From an uncultured Oscillospiraceae bacterium (GTDB lineage Bacteria; Bacillota; Clostridia; Oscillospirales; Oscillospiraceae), in contig CAADSF010000121.1 of NCBI GenBank assembly GCA_900751035.1, forward strand, positions 1 to 62,401: a stretch of DNA of 62,401 nt. The letters are read 5' to 3'. The translations under genes and the position numbers were made by a program. The notes beneath the pieces were generated by a model. That model worked only from the letters and a program-made list of their open reading frames with translations, searched no databases and was not told the DNA's origin. Below are positions 14,855 through 25,058 of the stretch, piece after piece; within the stretch, counting starts at the first letter, position 1; every line of letters starts with the position of its first letter.

Positions 14855-16129
14855 TCATGTCGGCCACTTGGTCAGCGTGGCAATTGGAAAGTCGTTCGTG
14901 CTCACTGCGTTGATGGTCATCTGCCCCGTCGCGCCCAGCGGACGGGAAAAACCCATGATAAGATGCCGCTCCACCGGCGACCCCGGCTTGTCGCTCCGCA
15001 CGATCTCCACCAGCTCGTTTTCATTCAGGTGGAACATCTGGCTGCACTGGATGCTCACGCTCTTTTGCAGCACCGTCGCGCGCTTGAGCTTCCATGCCGC
15101 AAGGTCTTGGCATTGCTGCACGGTATAGTATCCGCTTGCGCTTTCTCGCTTGGTCTTTCGCCCGATGCTCGAGTAAATGTTCGTGTCGCTCTGCGGGTCC
15201 ATGTTTGTCGCCCGCCCCGCGATCTGCGCGCCGCTGTCCAGCGCCTCGCCAACGATGATATAGTCGTTGTAGACCTCGGTGTTCTTCACCGTGTAGGTCG
15301 CGCCGAGAAACTGGACTTCCTCCTGCGAGAATTGCCACTGCACCGGCTTGCTCGTGTCCACAATGTCGTCCTGCGATGGGTCGAGCCGCAGCGCGCCGAC
15401 CTGATCGTAGCCGATCCATGCGTTCACCATTCCCGCGCAGCCCAGCGCCACGTCTGCCATCGTTCCGCTTTCACTGTCGATGCGCAGGGTATAGGGCGCG
15501 TTCGTCAGCAGCGCCGTGCCGCCGCCCGGAAGCGCCTGTGACTTGCCGTTGTAATATTCGGTGAATACGGGCGGCACGGGGTCGATCTGGTATCCGTTTC
15601 CGCGGTCGAGCTTCAGCAGCGCCGAGATCGGCGCGTAGATGTTCGTTCCCGCCTTCACCTCGTAGATGCTTTCCAGATTCCCGAAAAGCGTCCCGTCCAG
15701 ATTTGCCCACTTGTCCACAAGGTTGTAGTGCGCCGTTCGGCTCTTCGGCATCAGCTCTTCGTCCGGCGTTTCGATCAGGAAAACGCCCTGCTGGATGTAA
15801 TACTCCGATCCATCCGAAAGGATCAGCCCCTCGTCAATGGCGATCTGCGTCCCGAACCATACGCCGTTTACGTTGTAGTCGAACGCACGGTCGAGGTTTG
15901 AGAGCGTCACGTCTGCCGACCTGCGCCGCCCGTTCTGGAGGTTCACTGTAATGCTTCCCCCTTGCAGGAACGCGCCGCTTCTGCGCCCCAAGGGGTTGTT
16001 GTCGATGGCAAACGCCGTCGAGCCGTCCGGCTGCAAAAATCGCAGCCGGGCGAGCTTGATGTAAGGCTTCCGCAGCATCTTCATGTAGTCATTCAGCCGT
16101 TCCGCGTGCGTCGTCAGTATCTCCGCCAT
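14855..16129 (-). CDS. Tail hub/baseplate protein (DUF5048-like)
   Basis: 424 aa. Beta-rich protein with GSITVNLQNGRRRSADVTLSN near residue 55 and paired AYNDYIIVGEAL / LNENELVEIVRSD segments in the C-terminal half. This resembles phage tail hub proteins annotated as DUF5048. It likely closes the tail tip above the fibres. The start at 16129 uses GGAGGGAGTTGACC; six bases of extra frame exist upstream. The position right after the large tail-tip gene supports the role. Confidence 0.7.
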   Translation of the reverse strand: MAEILTTHAERLNDYMKMLRKPYIKLARLRFLQPDGSTAFAIDNNPLGRRSGAFLQGGSITVNLQNGRRRSADVTLSNLDRAFDYNVNGVWFGTQIAIDEGLILSDGSEYYIQQGVFLIETPDEELMPKSRTAHYNLVDKWANLDGTLFGNLESIYEVKAGTNIYAPISALLKLDRGNGYQIDPVPPVFTEYYNGKSQALPGGGTALLTNAPYTLRIDSESGTMADVALGCAGMVNAWIGYDQVGALRLDPSQDDIVDTSKPVQWQFSQEEVQFLGATYTVKNTEVYNDYIIVGEALDSGAQIAGRATNMDPQSDTNIYSSIGRKTKRESASGYYTVQQCQDLAAWKLKRATVLQKSVSIQCSQMFHLNENELVEIVRSDKPGSPVERHLIMGFSRPLGATGQMTINAVSTNDFPIATLTKWPT

Positions 16130-16148
16130 GGTCAACTCCCTCCTTCGC

Positions 16149-19100
16149 TTATTCCGCCAAAGTGATTTCCTTGATAGCCACCGTGAAGGCGGCGCTCGTC
16201 TTGCAGATCACGCCGATGCCGTTCGGGATCTCGCACATGGCGATCGGGCTGAGCGCATCCAGCGAATACACTCTTCCGTACTCTCCGTCTTCGTTGACGT
16301 AGATTTTCGCGTTCCCGTCAGCGTCCGCAAAGACCGCGACGGCATATCCACCAATCGCCCCAACGCCCAGAATCGTGCTGTTTTGTGACGCGAAATCATC
16401 GGTGTATCTGATTTGCTCATCACCGTATCTGCTCACGAGACGGTATCCCGTCTCCGTTTTTTGAGCATAAGCGCAGCGATATTTTGTAACGCTGTCGCCT
16501 GTGAGCATAGCCACTTTTTCAGCATTCGGGGCATCCACGATTGTTGCGTCGTCTTGCAGAGACCCATTGTTTCCAAGGCTTGTTCTCTGGAGTTTTCCAG
16601 CGCCCGTTAAGGCTGCTATCATGTTCCTTCCGTCGGCATCCTTGCATGCAGCAATTGCGATAACTTCGTCTCCGCTCTCCCCCCAGTTTTGGAAAGTTCC
16701 ACCATCTGTTCTGGAAATTAGGAATGTAGGTCCTCCTGTCCATTTTCCCGCGCAATACTTATACCCGTTTGGGGCAATCGTTACGCAGTTTAGCCGTACA
16801 CCGCTCTGCGCGCCAAGCGAGAAATCAGCGTTTTGCGGTGACAGGAACTTCGAGATGCCCATGTATATGTGGCATCTATCTTTATATAGCGCTCCGCCAT
16901 ATTTATCCGTTAATGGAATGCTTACATATTCGCTTCCCTCAGCAATCCCCGCCGCAGGATATGTGCCCGTTGCATTTAACTTTACTGGGCTGATCTCACT
17001 ATCTTTGCTTGCCCAGGAAGCGTAGATATTCCAGTCCTCATCGTTTCCGACAATCAGGTATCGGTCATTGTACCTGCAACAACCCTTCATGTTATAAGCA
17101 TACGATAACTGCCTCAAATCCGCGATAGAGATGGGAGAGACCACGCTCACATCGCAGGTTTTGCTCGCCGGTGCAGTGTAGTTCGTCCCCTCTGCCACGC
17201 TCACCGTGATCTTCGCGCTGCCGCTGGACCTGCTCGTCACTGTCACCGTGTTTCCGCTTACGCTCACCTCGGCTGCCGCGGGGTTATCGCTCACAGCGCT
17301 GATTTCCCCGTCGCCGCTGCGCGTCACCGTAATGGTTCTGCTCCTTGTCGTGTCGTACATCTTTATGCTGCTGGGAGAAATGCTGAGACTCCCCGCCGCC
17401 TTGTTGATTTTCCACGCAACGTTCTTTGCCGCCGTGGCTCCATCCGCCCACTGGTAGTTGCTGCCCAGCGAGAATGTCGCCGTGTAGTTTCCTGCATTTG
17501 TTCCGGAGGTCGCTCCGCTCAGCGTCATTTTACCGCTGTCGTAGTTGCTCCAATCAGGCGATTGCTCTTCGCCCGTGTACGTCAGCGTCCCTAACTGTGC
17601 CGGAGTTGCGACGCTCATTTTCCCGATGCTCCAAGTCACCGTTTTCGCTTCGGTCGTCCCGTCTTCCCAGCAATAGTTGTTTGTGTTTTTCAGCCGCACG
17701 AGAACGCTGTATGTCCCTGCGTTTACCTCGCCATCTACGGCCTGCATCTCCTGCGTGTTCGGGTCGTAGTTTTCCCACGAAGGGACCTGCGGCTCTCCGT
17801 TGTACGTCAGGCTGCCGAGCTGTGACGGGACGGTGACGGGAATCCTCGATACGGAAATTGCAACGTTAGCTGTTCTGGTATTCTCTCCGTATGAGTAGAA
17901 TATCTGGACGAATTCGTCGTTGATCGTGAGCGCTGCATTAGGCACATAGCGGTAGTTTTGCACAACCTCCCTTGTGCCGTTCGAGAAGATCGCGGTAACA
18001 ACCATTCCCTTTGGCGAAAAGAATTCGTTTACGAGATACGCCGTTTTTTCAGGCGGCGCGGTAATTCTGATATCCTGTAGCACCACAGGCGGCATAGGCA
18101 TCAGGGAGTCTCCCTGCGCCAGAATGATTTTCGCCGCCTCCGCGCTTGCCGTCTCTACCCACGGGAGCGACACGATCTGCGCCTGCTCCCTCGTTCCGTC
18201 CGCCGTGCTCATGCTTACCGCATCGCTCGTCCGGATTTGCCAGATATCGCCCTTCCGGTTTTTCAGAAATAGCGTCCGCTGTGTCACGCTCAGCGCATAG
18301 ATGCGGTCGCGCAGCTCCGTCGTGTCGCTGTAATTGCCCTCGCGGTCAATACTGCCGATCAGGCTTGTCAGCGTCCCGCTTCGGTAGTTCGAGGGTGACG
18401 GCTGCACCGTCGGATACGGCGTGAAGTTTTGCAGCACTCCCGGCTGGTTGTTGTTGCTGATAGCGCCGCTCGCAAGGTTCTTTCCAAAGCGGAAGATGCT
18501 CTCCGGGCGATACGCGCCGTTCTCGTCCTTCGTGCACTCGAGCACCGACCAGTCCCAGAAAACCGGCATGATTTCTTCGCTGATGATCGGCGTGGTCGTA
18601 TAAGTGTCCGCGCCGATGCCGAACATATAGTACCGCACTGCAACCTGCGACCTTGCCCCGCAGTCTACGACCGCCAGTTTCTCAAGCGGAACATCGGCAA
18701 CGTGCCTGAGCGTCTGCGCTCCCGTTTCGTACCTGTAAATGGAAAAGCCTTGCAAGCCGCTGCCAAATATGCCGTTCAGATTTCCCGCTTGCAGTCCATC
18801 TGTAAAGTTCGCCAGCAAAAGCGTGCTTTCGTCAAAGCTCGGGATAAATGTACCATCTCCAAAAAGGTCCTCCATCTGCTGCGCCGTCAGGCTCTGTGCG
18901 CTCACCCACAAATAGCTCGTTGACTGCGCCCCAGCTACCACCAGTCCCGTGATCGTCGCGTTTCCAACGGCGACAGAGCCCTCCCGTTGCGTCAGTTTCT
19001 CACCCGTCGATTGGCGCGGGCGCAGCCCCACCATCGGATGAAGCCCCACGTCCGGATAAAGCCCGTTCGACCGGCTCACCTGCCGGAAGTAGACCGTATT

Positions 19101-20168
19101 CGGCGTCAACGCCACAAGAAATTCCGTTCCGATTCGCAATATCCCGTAATTCTGGTAAATGACAGTGTTCCCGCGCTTGATAGTCAGCGAATTGGCCGCC
19201 GCGTTGATCGTAATATCGCCCTGATCCGTCTTCACCGTCACGACCGTTGCCGCCTGTGCGATTTTCCCCTTCCACACCACGGTCCACGGCGCTTCGTATT
19301 TCATCGGCTTGCCCGTCACGCTGTCCCACGTGACCTTGCTTCCCGCCGGCAGCTCCAGCGTCCCCCCGCTGATCTCATAGCTCCCGCTCGGAGTCCCCTC
19401 AATGCTTGCAAGGCGCGGCCACGTGATGTATACGCCGCTCACCGCCCTTTTGCAGCACACCTGAACCGCTGCCGTGGAGGACGCCATTTCGTAGCTCACC
19501 GTAAAATAGACCCATCCGGTATCGGCCTGCGCGCCGTTTTCCGTCTGTACCTGTAGCCGAACGCCGTAAGTCTCCCCGCTGAAAAGTCCATCGTACTTAA
19601 ATTGCAGCTCGCCCGTTCCATAGATGCGTTCCGTGTCATAAATCGGCTCGTTTTCCGACCCTTTCGCGCACAGCCTCCACCGCAGCCAGTTCAGTGTGTC
19701 TCCCTGCGCTTGAGAATACGAGCCTGTAAAGGTATGCTCCTTCGCAGAAAGCGGCGCAGGAATATCCTCAATTGAGAGCATCGGGTCGGCGCGTGTGACG
19801 AATGCGCTCGCGCTCATTTGCGTCACACTTTCGTTCTCACCCCAATACTGCGTGATGGAGAGCTTGTAGTTTTCTCCGTTTTTGATACCTGCGCCGGAAA
19901 GCGCGCTCGCAGGAATCGTGTAACTGAAAAGCTGCGATTCTCCTGCGTAATTCGTCCCGTAAAACGGGCATCCGTCCGTGCGCTTCCCGGTCGTATAGAG
20001 CTGCGTGCTCGCAGCATCGTTTCGGTAGATCGTGATAGAAAACGCCGTCAGCGCGCTCGTGCCGTTTACCTGCCACGTCACCGGCAGCGCCTTCGTCGCA
20101 TCCACCACGCCGTTGCCCAGCTCGCCCCACAGCGAAGGGGAAATATTCGTCGGCTGATAGATTGCCAT
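16149..20168 (-). CDS. Large tail-tip/baseplate protein with Ig-like repeats
   Basis: 1339 aa. The N-terminal 700 residues are fibronectin-like and beta-rich. Residues about 760-960 hold two repeated units of MBG/Ig-like type (LGSLTYNGEPQVPSW and LGTLTYTGEEQSPDW, each closing with a WSIGK/WKINK strand), then a Big_2-like domain (AVSDNPAAAEVSVSGNTVTV). The last 330 residues look like a beta-propeller or fibre head. It probably contacts the host surface. It is the second-largest gene and follows the tape measure by 14 bases. Confidence 0.75.
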   Translation of the reverse strand: MAIYQPTNISPSLWGELGNGVVDATKALPVTWQVNGTSALTAFSITIYRNDAASTQLYTTGKRTDGCPFYGTNYAGESQLFSYTIPASALSGAGIKNGENYKLSITQYWGENESVTQMSASAFVTRADPMLSIEDIPAPLSAKEHTFTGSYSQAQGDTLNWLRWRLCAKGSENEPIYDTERIYGTGELQFKYDGLFSGETYGVRLQVQTENGAQADTGWVYFTVSYEMASSTAAVQVCCKRAVSGVYITWPRLASIEGTPSGSYEISGGTLELPAGSKVTWDSVTGKPMKYEAPWTVVWKGKIAQAATVVTVKTDQGDITINAAANSLTIKRGNTVIYQNYGILRIGTEFLVALTPNTVYFRQVSRSNGLYPDVGLHPMVGLRPRQSTGEKLTQREGSVAVGNATITGLVVAGAQSTSYLWVSAQSLTAQQMEDLFGDGTFIPSFDESTLLLANFTDGLQAGNLNGIFGSGLQGFSIYRYETGAQTLRHVADVPLEKLAVVDCGARSQVAVRYYMFGIGADTYTTTPIISEEIMPVFWDWSVLECTKDENGAYRPESIFRFGKNLASGAISNNNQPGVLQNFTPYPTVQPSPSNYRSGTLTSLIGSIDREGNYSDTTELRDRIYALSVTQRTLFLKNRKGDIWQIRTSDAVSMSTADGTREQAQIVSLPWVETASAEAAKIILAQGDSLMPMPPVVLQDIRITAPPEKTAYLVNEFFSPKGMVVTAIFSNGTREVVQNYRYVPNAALTINDEFVQIFYSYGENTRTANVAISVSRIPVTVPSQLGSLTYNGEPQVPSWENYDPNTQEMQAVDGEVNAGTYSVLVRLKNTNNYCWEDGTTEAKTVTWSIGKMSVATPAQLGTLTYTGEEQSPDWSNYDSGKMTLSGATSGTNAGNYTATFSLGSNYQWADGATAAKNVAWKINKAAGSLSISPSSIKMYDTTRSRTITVTRSGDGEISAVSDNPAAAEVSVSGNTVTVTSRSSGSAKITVSVAEGTNYTAPASKTCDVSVVSPISIADLRQLSYAYNMKGCCRYNDRYLIVGNDEDWNIYASWASKDSEISPVKLNATGTYPAAGIAEGSEYVSIPLTDKYGGALYKDRCHIYMGISKFLSPQNADFSLGAQSGVRLNCVTIAPNGYKYCAGKWTGGPTFLISRTDGGTFQNWGESGDEVIAIAACKDADGRNMIAALTGAGKLQRTSLGNNGSLQDDATIVDAPNAEKVAMLTGDSVTKYRCAYAQKTETGYRLVSRYGDEQIRYTDDFASQNSTILGVGAIGGYAVAVFADADGNAKIYVNEDGEYGRVYSLDALSPIAMCEIPNGIGVICKTSAAFTVAIKEITLAE

Positions 20169-20182
20169 GCTTTCTTCCTCCC

Positions 20183-23100
20183 TCACATATTGTTGTAGTT
20201 TCCAAGGCTTCCGCCCAGCTGCGTCATGCGGAGCAGCACTTCCTCGAACGAAAGGGACCTTGCATCCTGCGCGCTGATCCTCACTCCGTTTACGGTGTAA
20301 GAGGTGTTCGTCACGTTGGAATTCGTCACCGTCCCGCCCGCCGTCACCGGCGTTCTGTCCGTAGCTCCGTATAGGAATCCGAGCTCGCTCATGCGCTTCT
20401 GGAATGTCGCATCTGCCACCGGGGAAAGGAGCTTTTCCGTCAGGCTCGGCGGCAGCACTGCTTCCGGCCTGTCAGTCGCCTTGATGCCTCCCGTGCCGTT
20501 GAGCCATCCGCCCTGATCGTATACGTCGTATCTCCCCGTGTAGCTCTCTGTGGTCATGCTTCGGTCGATCAGCGCCGACTGGTACGACCCGTCAGGGTTT
20601 ACCGCCGTGATTTGATACGCTCCCGCCGCCGTCACTACCCAGTCTCCCACATTGAGCCCAGGAGGGGCGCTGCCGTTGCTTCTTACCTTGGCGATCCTGC
20701 GGGACGGGCTCGGTGTCCCGTAATTGTATTCTCCATTGTAATTGCCGGTCGTCTGGTTTTTGTCTACAAGCTTGGATTCGTAGCTCCCGTCCGGGCGGAC
20801 TCCCGTGATCTCGTAAGTTCCGCCGCCTGTTACCACGCGGTCGCCGACTCCCAATCCTCCGGGCGCGCTTCCGTTTGCAAGCACCTTAACGAGCCGGTTT
20901 GCCGTTTGCTCCACGCGGTCGCCGAACATGCTCAGGTCGATGCCCAGTGCTTCGAAGAGGTCGCGGTTTTTGAGGATCTGTTCTCTCAGCGCCGGCGTCG
21001 CGTTCTCGGCAATGTCCTTGAGAATGTCGTTGATCTCGCGCACTGGGTCGTTGAGCGAATCCATGATGCGATTCCACGCATTTTCCAGCGCATCATAGTG
21101 AGCGTTGATCTGTTTCTTTTTTTCTTCCAGCGCCGCGATCTCCGCGTCCCTGTCCAACTTCTTGTTATAGTCTGCAAGATCGTCCTTTGCCTTCTCCAGC
21201 GCGTCCTGCGCGCTTTTGAGGGCGTCCTCGGCGCTTTTTACATTTTTCTCATCTGCGATCCATTCCCACTGGTTGGTCTTTGCGTTGTAGGTTCTCACGG
21301 TTCGCTCGTTGCGGGCCTCAAGCAGCGCCTTCTGCTTTTCAAGCAGGTCGTTCTGCCTTTCCGTGATGGCCGCGCGCTTTTCCTCAATGGCAAGCGCCGT
21401 GTCCTCGGCTTCGTTCTTCTCCTTCAGCGCGTCGATCTGCGCTTGGATCGCGTCCAGCTCTGCGTCTCGGTTCGCTTTCGCTTCGTCCAGTTTCTTTTGC
21501 ACCGCGCTGTCCAGCTCGGAAAGAAGGCTCTTTTGCAGCTCTGCGATCTTCTCCTGCCAGTCATACCATTCGGCGGAAAGGGCGTTGATCTCGTCCTGAC
21601 TTGCGCCGATGGAGCGCATATACTCCGCCTGTCGGTGCAGCGCGTTCTGGATGGCCTTGATCTTCGCCACCTGCTCGCCCACGCTCTTGCCCTGTTTCTC
21701 CATCAGGGTAAGCTCGCTCTTGAGCAGCGACACATTCTCCTTGTGTGCTTCCAGCACCTTGTCCGTCTTGCTCTTGGGTTCTCCTGGACCCGGAGGGACA
21801 ACTGTATCGTCGTTATCTCCGTATTCTTTCAGCCGCGCCCAATAGGCATTCATCAGCGCTTCTTGCGCTTCCTGCTGCGTATAATTCTTTCCAGTCGCAG
21901 GATTGACGGTCTGCATCCACGCGGCGAGATTCCTTCTGCTGGCAATCTCCGATGTTCCCATGACCCCAGCAATGGCCTGTGTGGTAATCCCCGCCTGCGT
22001 TGCCAGATGTTGCAGCGCTGCAATCTGCTGCGAGAAGTTCAGATTTCGGTCATTCACCGCCACCATCTCTGCGGCCAGATCATAGAGGCTTTTAGTGGCG
22101 TTTTTTTCTTCCGCGGCTTTTTTCAGAAGGCCATCGACATAGTTGTTAATGTAACCGACGGCCCCATCATAAGCTTTCTCCATGTTCAGAAGGGCGTTGT
22201 ACATCGCCTTCTGCTCATCGGTTGCTTTGTCGTACCCAATGATGTCAATAGCAGCCGCTAAGCGGATCGCCTCCGAGCGCGACCGTTCAAAACCCTTGAT
22301 GTTCTCATCGGAGACCTTCTTGTTCTTTTGCAGCTCGGATGTGTAGTTTTGCAGCTCGCCCGTCAGCAGACGGTAGTAGTCACCATCGGCAGTGATTGTG
22401 GTGCTTGGCGTGGAAACGAGCTTCCCCTTTACGCGCTGCTGGCTGTATGTAGTCGTGACGCGCGAAGCGTTGTCAAGCTGATCCTGTGCTTTCAGTTTTT
22501 TCAGCGCCTTGTAGTTTTCGATCTGATTCCAAAGCTCGTCATTTTCTCGTTCAAGAGCATCCCGCTCCGCAAGGATCTCTGTCGTCCGTTCATTCCATGG
22601 AATATTATTGATTTTTTCCAGTCTGCTCTTGTTATCTTTCAGTCTCTCCTCATTGGACTGAATGTCGGCATTTAGGTCATCAATAGACTTCCTCGTATCT
22701 TCTGTCGCATCCAAAAGAATCTTTAAGGTTGCCGCCGCCGCAGCGATTCCGAGTATCCACGGATTAAGTGTTGCGATGTTCAGAGCAACAGCTGCCTTTT
22801 TTGCTGCGCTCGCAGCTCCCGCTATTCCGTAAAGCCCTGCGGCAACTGCGCCAAATGTCACAACCGCTCTTCCCAAATCCGTGTTTAGCAGATTTACCGT
22901 TGCGATCAACCCATCCAAGGAGACCTTGATTTGATCGGTCTCGACGAGGTTGGAAACGAACTCCGCCCATCTGTCTTTCAGAATAATGGTCTTGCGCGTC
23001 CAGCTGTCCAGCGCGTTCTCAACTTCCTTGTCTGCGCTTCCGATGGCATTTCCGTAGTCGGCCAGCATGGACTCGTACATATCCCAGTTCTGGATCAGCG

Positions 23101-24211
23101 CGAGCAGCTGCGAGGTGCGCAGCTTGCCGCCGATGTCGCTGACCATTTCCATCAGCTTCTGCTCGGTCAGCAGACCGTCCTTCATGCTCTGCGCAAGACC
23201 GCCGATGGCCTTCATCGGGTCAATGACCTCGCCGGTCGCCTGCGCCGCATCGTAGGCGTCCTTTGCGTAAATCTTGATGACATCGCGCAAGCCTGCGATC
23301 TCGCCGGTCGTCCACGTCACACCTTCGTCGATCTCTGTTTTGGTGTCACCCACGATGTTGAGGACCAACGCGCGGAACGCGCGGGCGGCCTCCGTGCCGC
23401 TTCTCTGCGTTACCGCCGTGATCGTACCGATGGCAGCGGTCAGCTCGTCGATGCCGACGTGCGCCTGCGCCGCGATGGGCGCCACCGTGCCAAGGCCTTC
23501 TGCGATTTTTTCAATCGAAGTCGCGTACTTGTTGTCGATCTCGTTCGAGCCGTCCAGCACCTTGCTCAGTGCTTCGATGTTGCCCTTGTACTGGTACGCC
23601 GCATCCACGGAAAGGAGGAACTGCTGCGCCGTCTCTGCGTTGGTATCGCCCACGAGCTTTGTCTTTGTCGCAAGCTCCGCAAGGTCTGCCGCCTGACTTC
23701 CGTAGCCCGCGCGAGTAAAGGCCGAAACGGAGCTGAGGTATTCGTCCGCAGCTTCTCCGTAAGCGGAAGCGACCTTATAAGCCTTCTCGCTCAGTGCGTC
23801 CAGCTCCGCCGCCGTCGCCCCCGTGACCTTGCGCACGGTCACAAGCTCGTCGTCGACCTTCTTCATCATGTCCAGCGCATCGGTGATAGATCTGATGCTC
23901 GATGCCACAAGAGCGTTTAGAATCTGCCATTTACCGATTTCACCCATCAACTGGGCGATGCTTTTCTTGGCTTCATTCGCGCCATCAGATAGTTTCTGAA
24001 AGCTTTTCCCTGCACCCTTACCAACTTCCTGCGCGGCGCCACCGACCTCTCCGAGTTGTTTTTTCACATCCCCAAGGCCAGCCGCCTTTATATTTATTTT
24101 TACGTCCGCGCCCTTTTGCTGTAAACTGATGACCGCTTTTTCGATCTTCTCAATCTTTGCAGCAGACTCTTTCTCGCCACTTACGTTTACTTTAATCTGG
24201 ATAACTTCCAT
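20183..24211 (-). CDS. Tail tape measure protein
   Basis: 1342 aa, which sets tail length. A coiled-coil N-terminus (ISLQQKGADVKINIKAAG) leads to the TP901-type core (AVRKVTGATAAELDALSEKA-like region, YKVASAYGEAADEYLSSVSAF, GTVAPIAAQAHVGIDELTAAI). Hydrophobic segments occur near residues 460-520. Long coiled coils (EEKRAAITERQNDLLEKQK) follow, and two related 55-residue repeats near the C-terminus (GVGDRVVTGGGTYEITGV and NVGDWVVTAAGAYQITAV). Start chosen at MEVIQIKV after GACGGTGAACTG. Confidence 0.92.
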   Translation of the reverse strand: MEVIQIKVNVSGEKESAAKIEKIEKAVISLQQKGADVKINIKAAGLGDVKKQLGEVGGAAQEVGKGAGKSFQKLSDGANEAKKSIAQLMGEIGKWQILNALVASSIRSITDALDMMKKVDDELVTVRKVTGATAAELDALSEKAYKVASAYGEAADEYLSSVSAFTRAGYGSQAADLAELATKTKLVGDTNAETAQQFLLSVDAAYQYKGNIEALSKVLDGSNEIDNKYATSIEKIAEGLGTVAPIAAQAHVGIDELTAAIGTITAVTQRSGTEAARAFRALVLNIVGDTKTEIDEGVTWTTGEIAGLRDVIKIYAKDAYDAAQATGEVIDPMKAIGGLAQSMKDGLLTEQKLMEMVSDIGGKLRTSQLLALIQNWDMYESMLADYGNAIGSADKEVENALDSWTRKTIILKDRWAEFVSNLVETDQIKVSLDGLIATVNLLNTDLGRAVVTFGAVAAGLYGIAGAASAAKKAAVALNIATLNPWILGIAAAAATLKILLDATEDTRKSIDDLNADIQSNEERLKDNKSRLEKINNIPWNERTTEILAERDALERENDELWNQIENYKALKKLKAQDQLDNASRVTTTYSQQRVKGKLVSTPSTTITADGDYYRLLTGELQNYTSELQKNKKVSDENIKGFERSRSEAIRLAAAIDIIGYDKATDEQKAMYNALLNMEKAYDGAVGYINNYVDGLLKKAAEEKNATKSLYDLAAEMVAVNDRNLNFSQQIAALQHLATQAGITTQAIAGVMGTSEIASRRNLAAWMQTVNPATGKNYTQQEAQEALMNAYWARLKEYGDNDDTVVPPGPGEPKSKTDKVLEAHKENVSLLKSELTLMEKQGKSVGEQVAKIKAIQNALHRQAEYMRSIGASQDEINALSAEWYDWQEKIAELQKSLLSELDSAVQKKLDEAKANRDAELDAIQAQIDALKEKNEAEDTALAIEEKRAAITERQNDLLEKQKALLEARNERTVRTYNAKTNQWEWIADEKNVKSAEDALKSAQDALEKAKDDLADYNKKLDRDAEIAALEEKKKQINAHYDALENAWNRIMDSLNDPVREINDILKDIAENATPALREQILKNRDLFEALGIDLSMFGDRVEQTANRLVKVLANGSAPGGLGVGDRVVTGGGTYEITGVRPDGSYESKLVDKNQTTGNYNGEYNYGTPSPSRRIAKVRSNGSAPPGLNVGDWVVTAAGAYQITAVNPDGSYQSALIDRSMTTESYTGRYDVYDQGGWLNGTGGIKATDRPEAVLPPSLTEKLLSPVADATFQKRMSELGFLYGATDRTPVTAGGTVTNSNVTNTSYTVNGVRISAQDARSLSFEEVLLRMTQLGGSLGNYNNM

Positions 24212-24239
24212 CAGTTCACCGTCTTTCCGCAAAATTACC

Positions 24240-24268
24240 TTGCCTTTTGCTGGTTTTTTTCATATAAT
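24240..24268 (+). promoter_or_regulatory. Promoter on + strand inside the tail operon
   Basis: TTGCCT at 24240-24245, exactly 17 bases, then TATAAT at 24263-24268. It reads against the late operon and precedes the small + strand gene. Confidence 0.65.
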
Positions 24269-24291
24269 CAAGAAAGAAAGGAGTGCTGTTT

Positions 24292-24510
24292 ATGGGTATT
24301 TTTAACGCCATGTGTTTAGGTGCCGCGATATCGGACTCTCTCGGTTATGACCCTGCTCGAAAGGCGGGAATGCAGGCTATGTTTGCAGAGTTCGATCGTC
24401 AGGTTCAGGAAAGAAAAGTTGCTGAAAACGCGGGGAATGCAATGGATAGCGACACTCGTTCTGCTTTGGAAATTATTCTGTCGTTGTCCTCTGATGACGA
24501 ATTGTCCTAA
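24292..24510 (+). CDS. Small + strand moron inside the tail operon, 72 aa
   Basis: MGIFNAMCLGAAISDSLG begins a helical, acidic protein ending LSLSSDDELS. It has its own 17-spaced promoter and an AGAAAGGAG site, and runs against all neighbouring tail genes, between the tape measure and the gene before it. Its stop overlaps the end of the convergent gene by four bases. Likely expressed in the lysogen; function unknown. Confidence 0.65.
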   Translation: MGIFNAMCLGAAISDSLGYDPARKAGMQAMFAEFDRQVQERKVAENAGNAMDSDTRSALEIILSLSSDDELS

Positions 24511-24938
24511 TTGTCCAGCGTGTGTTGTACGTGGAACCCATTCTTTCTCATCCCTTGCGCAAGCGCCCATCCCGCATTGACAGATTTTTCTGACATTTCA
24601 ACAAACGGACGCGCAAACGGCATATGGTACGCTTCATTTCCTTCTTCCACGATTTCTACGAGGTTCGCCCCATCCGGGTTTTGCATTGGCGTGTTGTTCT
24701 CCACGACCAAAACATGTCCCTCTTCCAAGTGCGCATCATAGTTGGTTGTGTCGGAAAGGCCGCCATTGTCCATTCGTCTCGCCCCCGGATTCTGCGGCGC
24801 ATAAGCGTCATAAACCCGTTTATGCACCTGCTCGCTCATCTCCACTCGCACAGCGTCAGCCACATCTTCCGAAAGAGCGTTATCTATTGCGTTGTCAAGT
24901 CGTGACATGATTGCTTGATATTCCGCTAATACGCTCAC
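24507..24938 (-). CDS. Phage protein between tail tube and tape measure genes
   Basis: 143 aa. It starts with GTG after CAGGAGGTGTGGATGC. Helical N-terminus (SRLDNAIDNALSEDVADAVR), a middle part (LEEGHVLVVENNTPMQN) and MPFARPFVEMSEKSVNAGW near the end recall HK97 gp10-like minor structural proteins. By position it could also stand in for a tail chaperone. No slippery-sequence frameshift was identified. Confidence 0.55.
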   Translation of the reverse strand: MSVLAEYQAIMSRLDNAIDNALSEDVADAVRVEMSEQVHKRVYDAYAPQNPGARRMDNGGLSDTTNYDAHLEEGHVLVVENNTPMQNPDGANLVEIVEEGNEAYHMPFARPFVEMSEKSVNAGWALAQGMRKNGFHVQHTLDN

Positions 24939-25029
24939 GCATCCACACCTCCTGCCATTCCGGTGACTTCACCGCATTGGTCGTCTTTATCAAGCGCCAA
25001 GGCGCGATCTCCCTCGTGCCCTCGCGCTC

Positions 25030-25058
25030 GCCCCCTCTTGCGAGGGGGCTTTTGTTTT
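25030..25058 (+). terminator. Hairpin with T-tract on the + strand
   Basis: GCCCCCTC and GAGGGGGC pair around TTGC and are followed by TTTTGTTTT. The only + gene upstream is the moron at 24292-24510, so this may stop its antisense read-through. For the minus-strand operon it is a hairpin without a T-tract. Confidence 0.55.
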
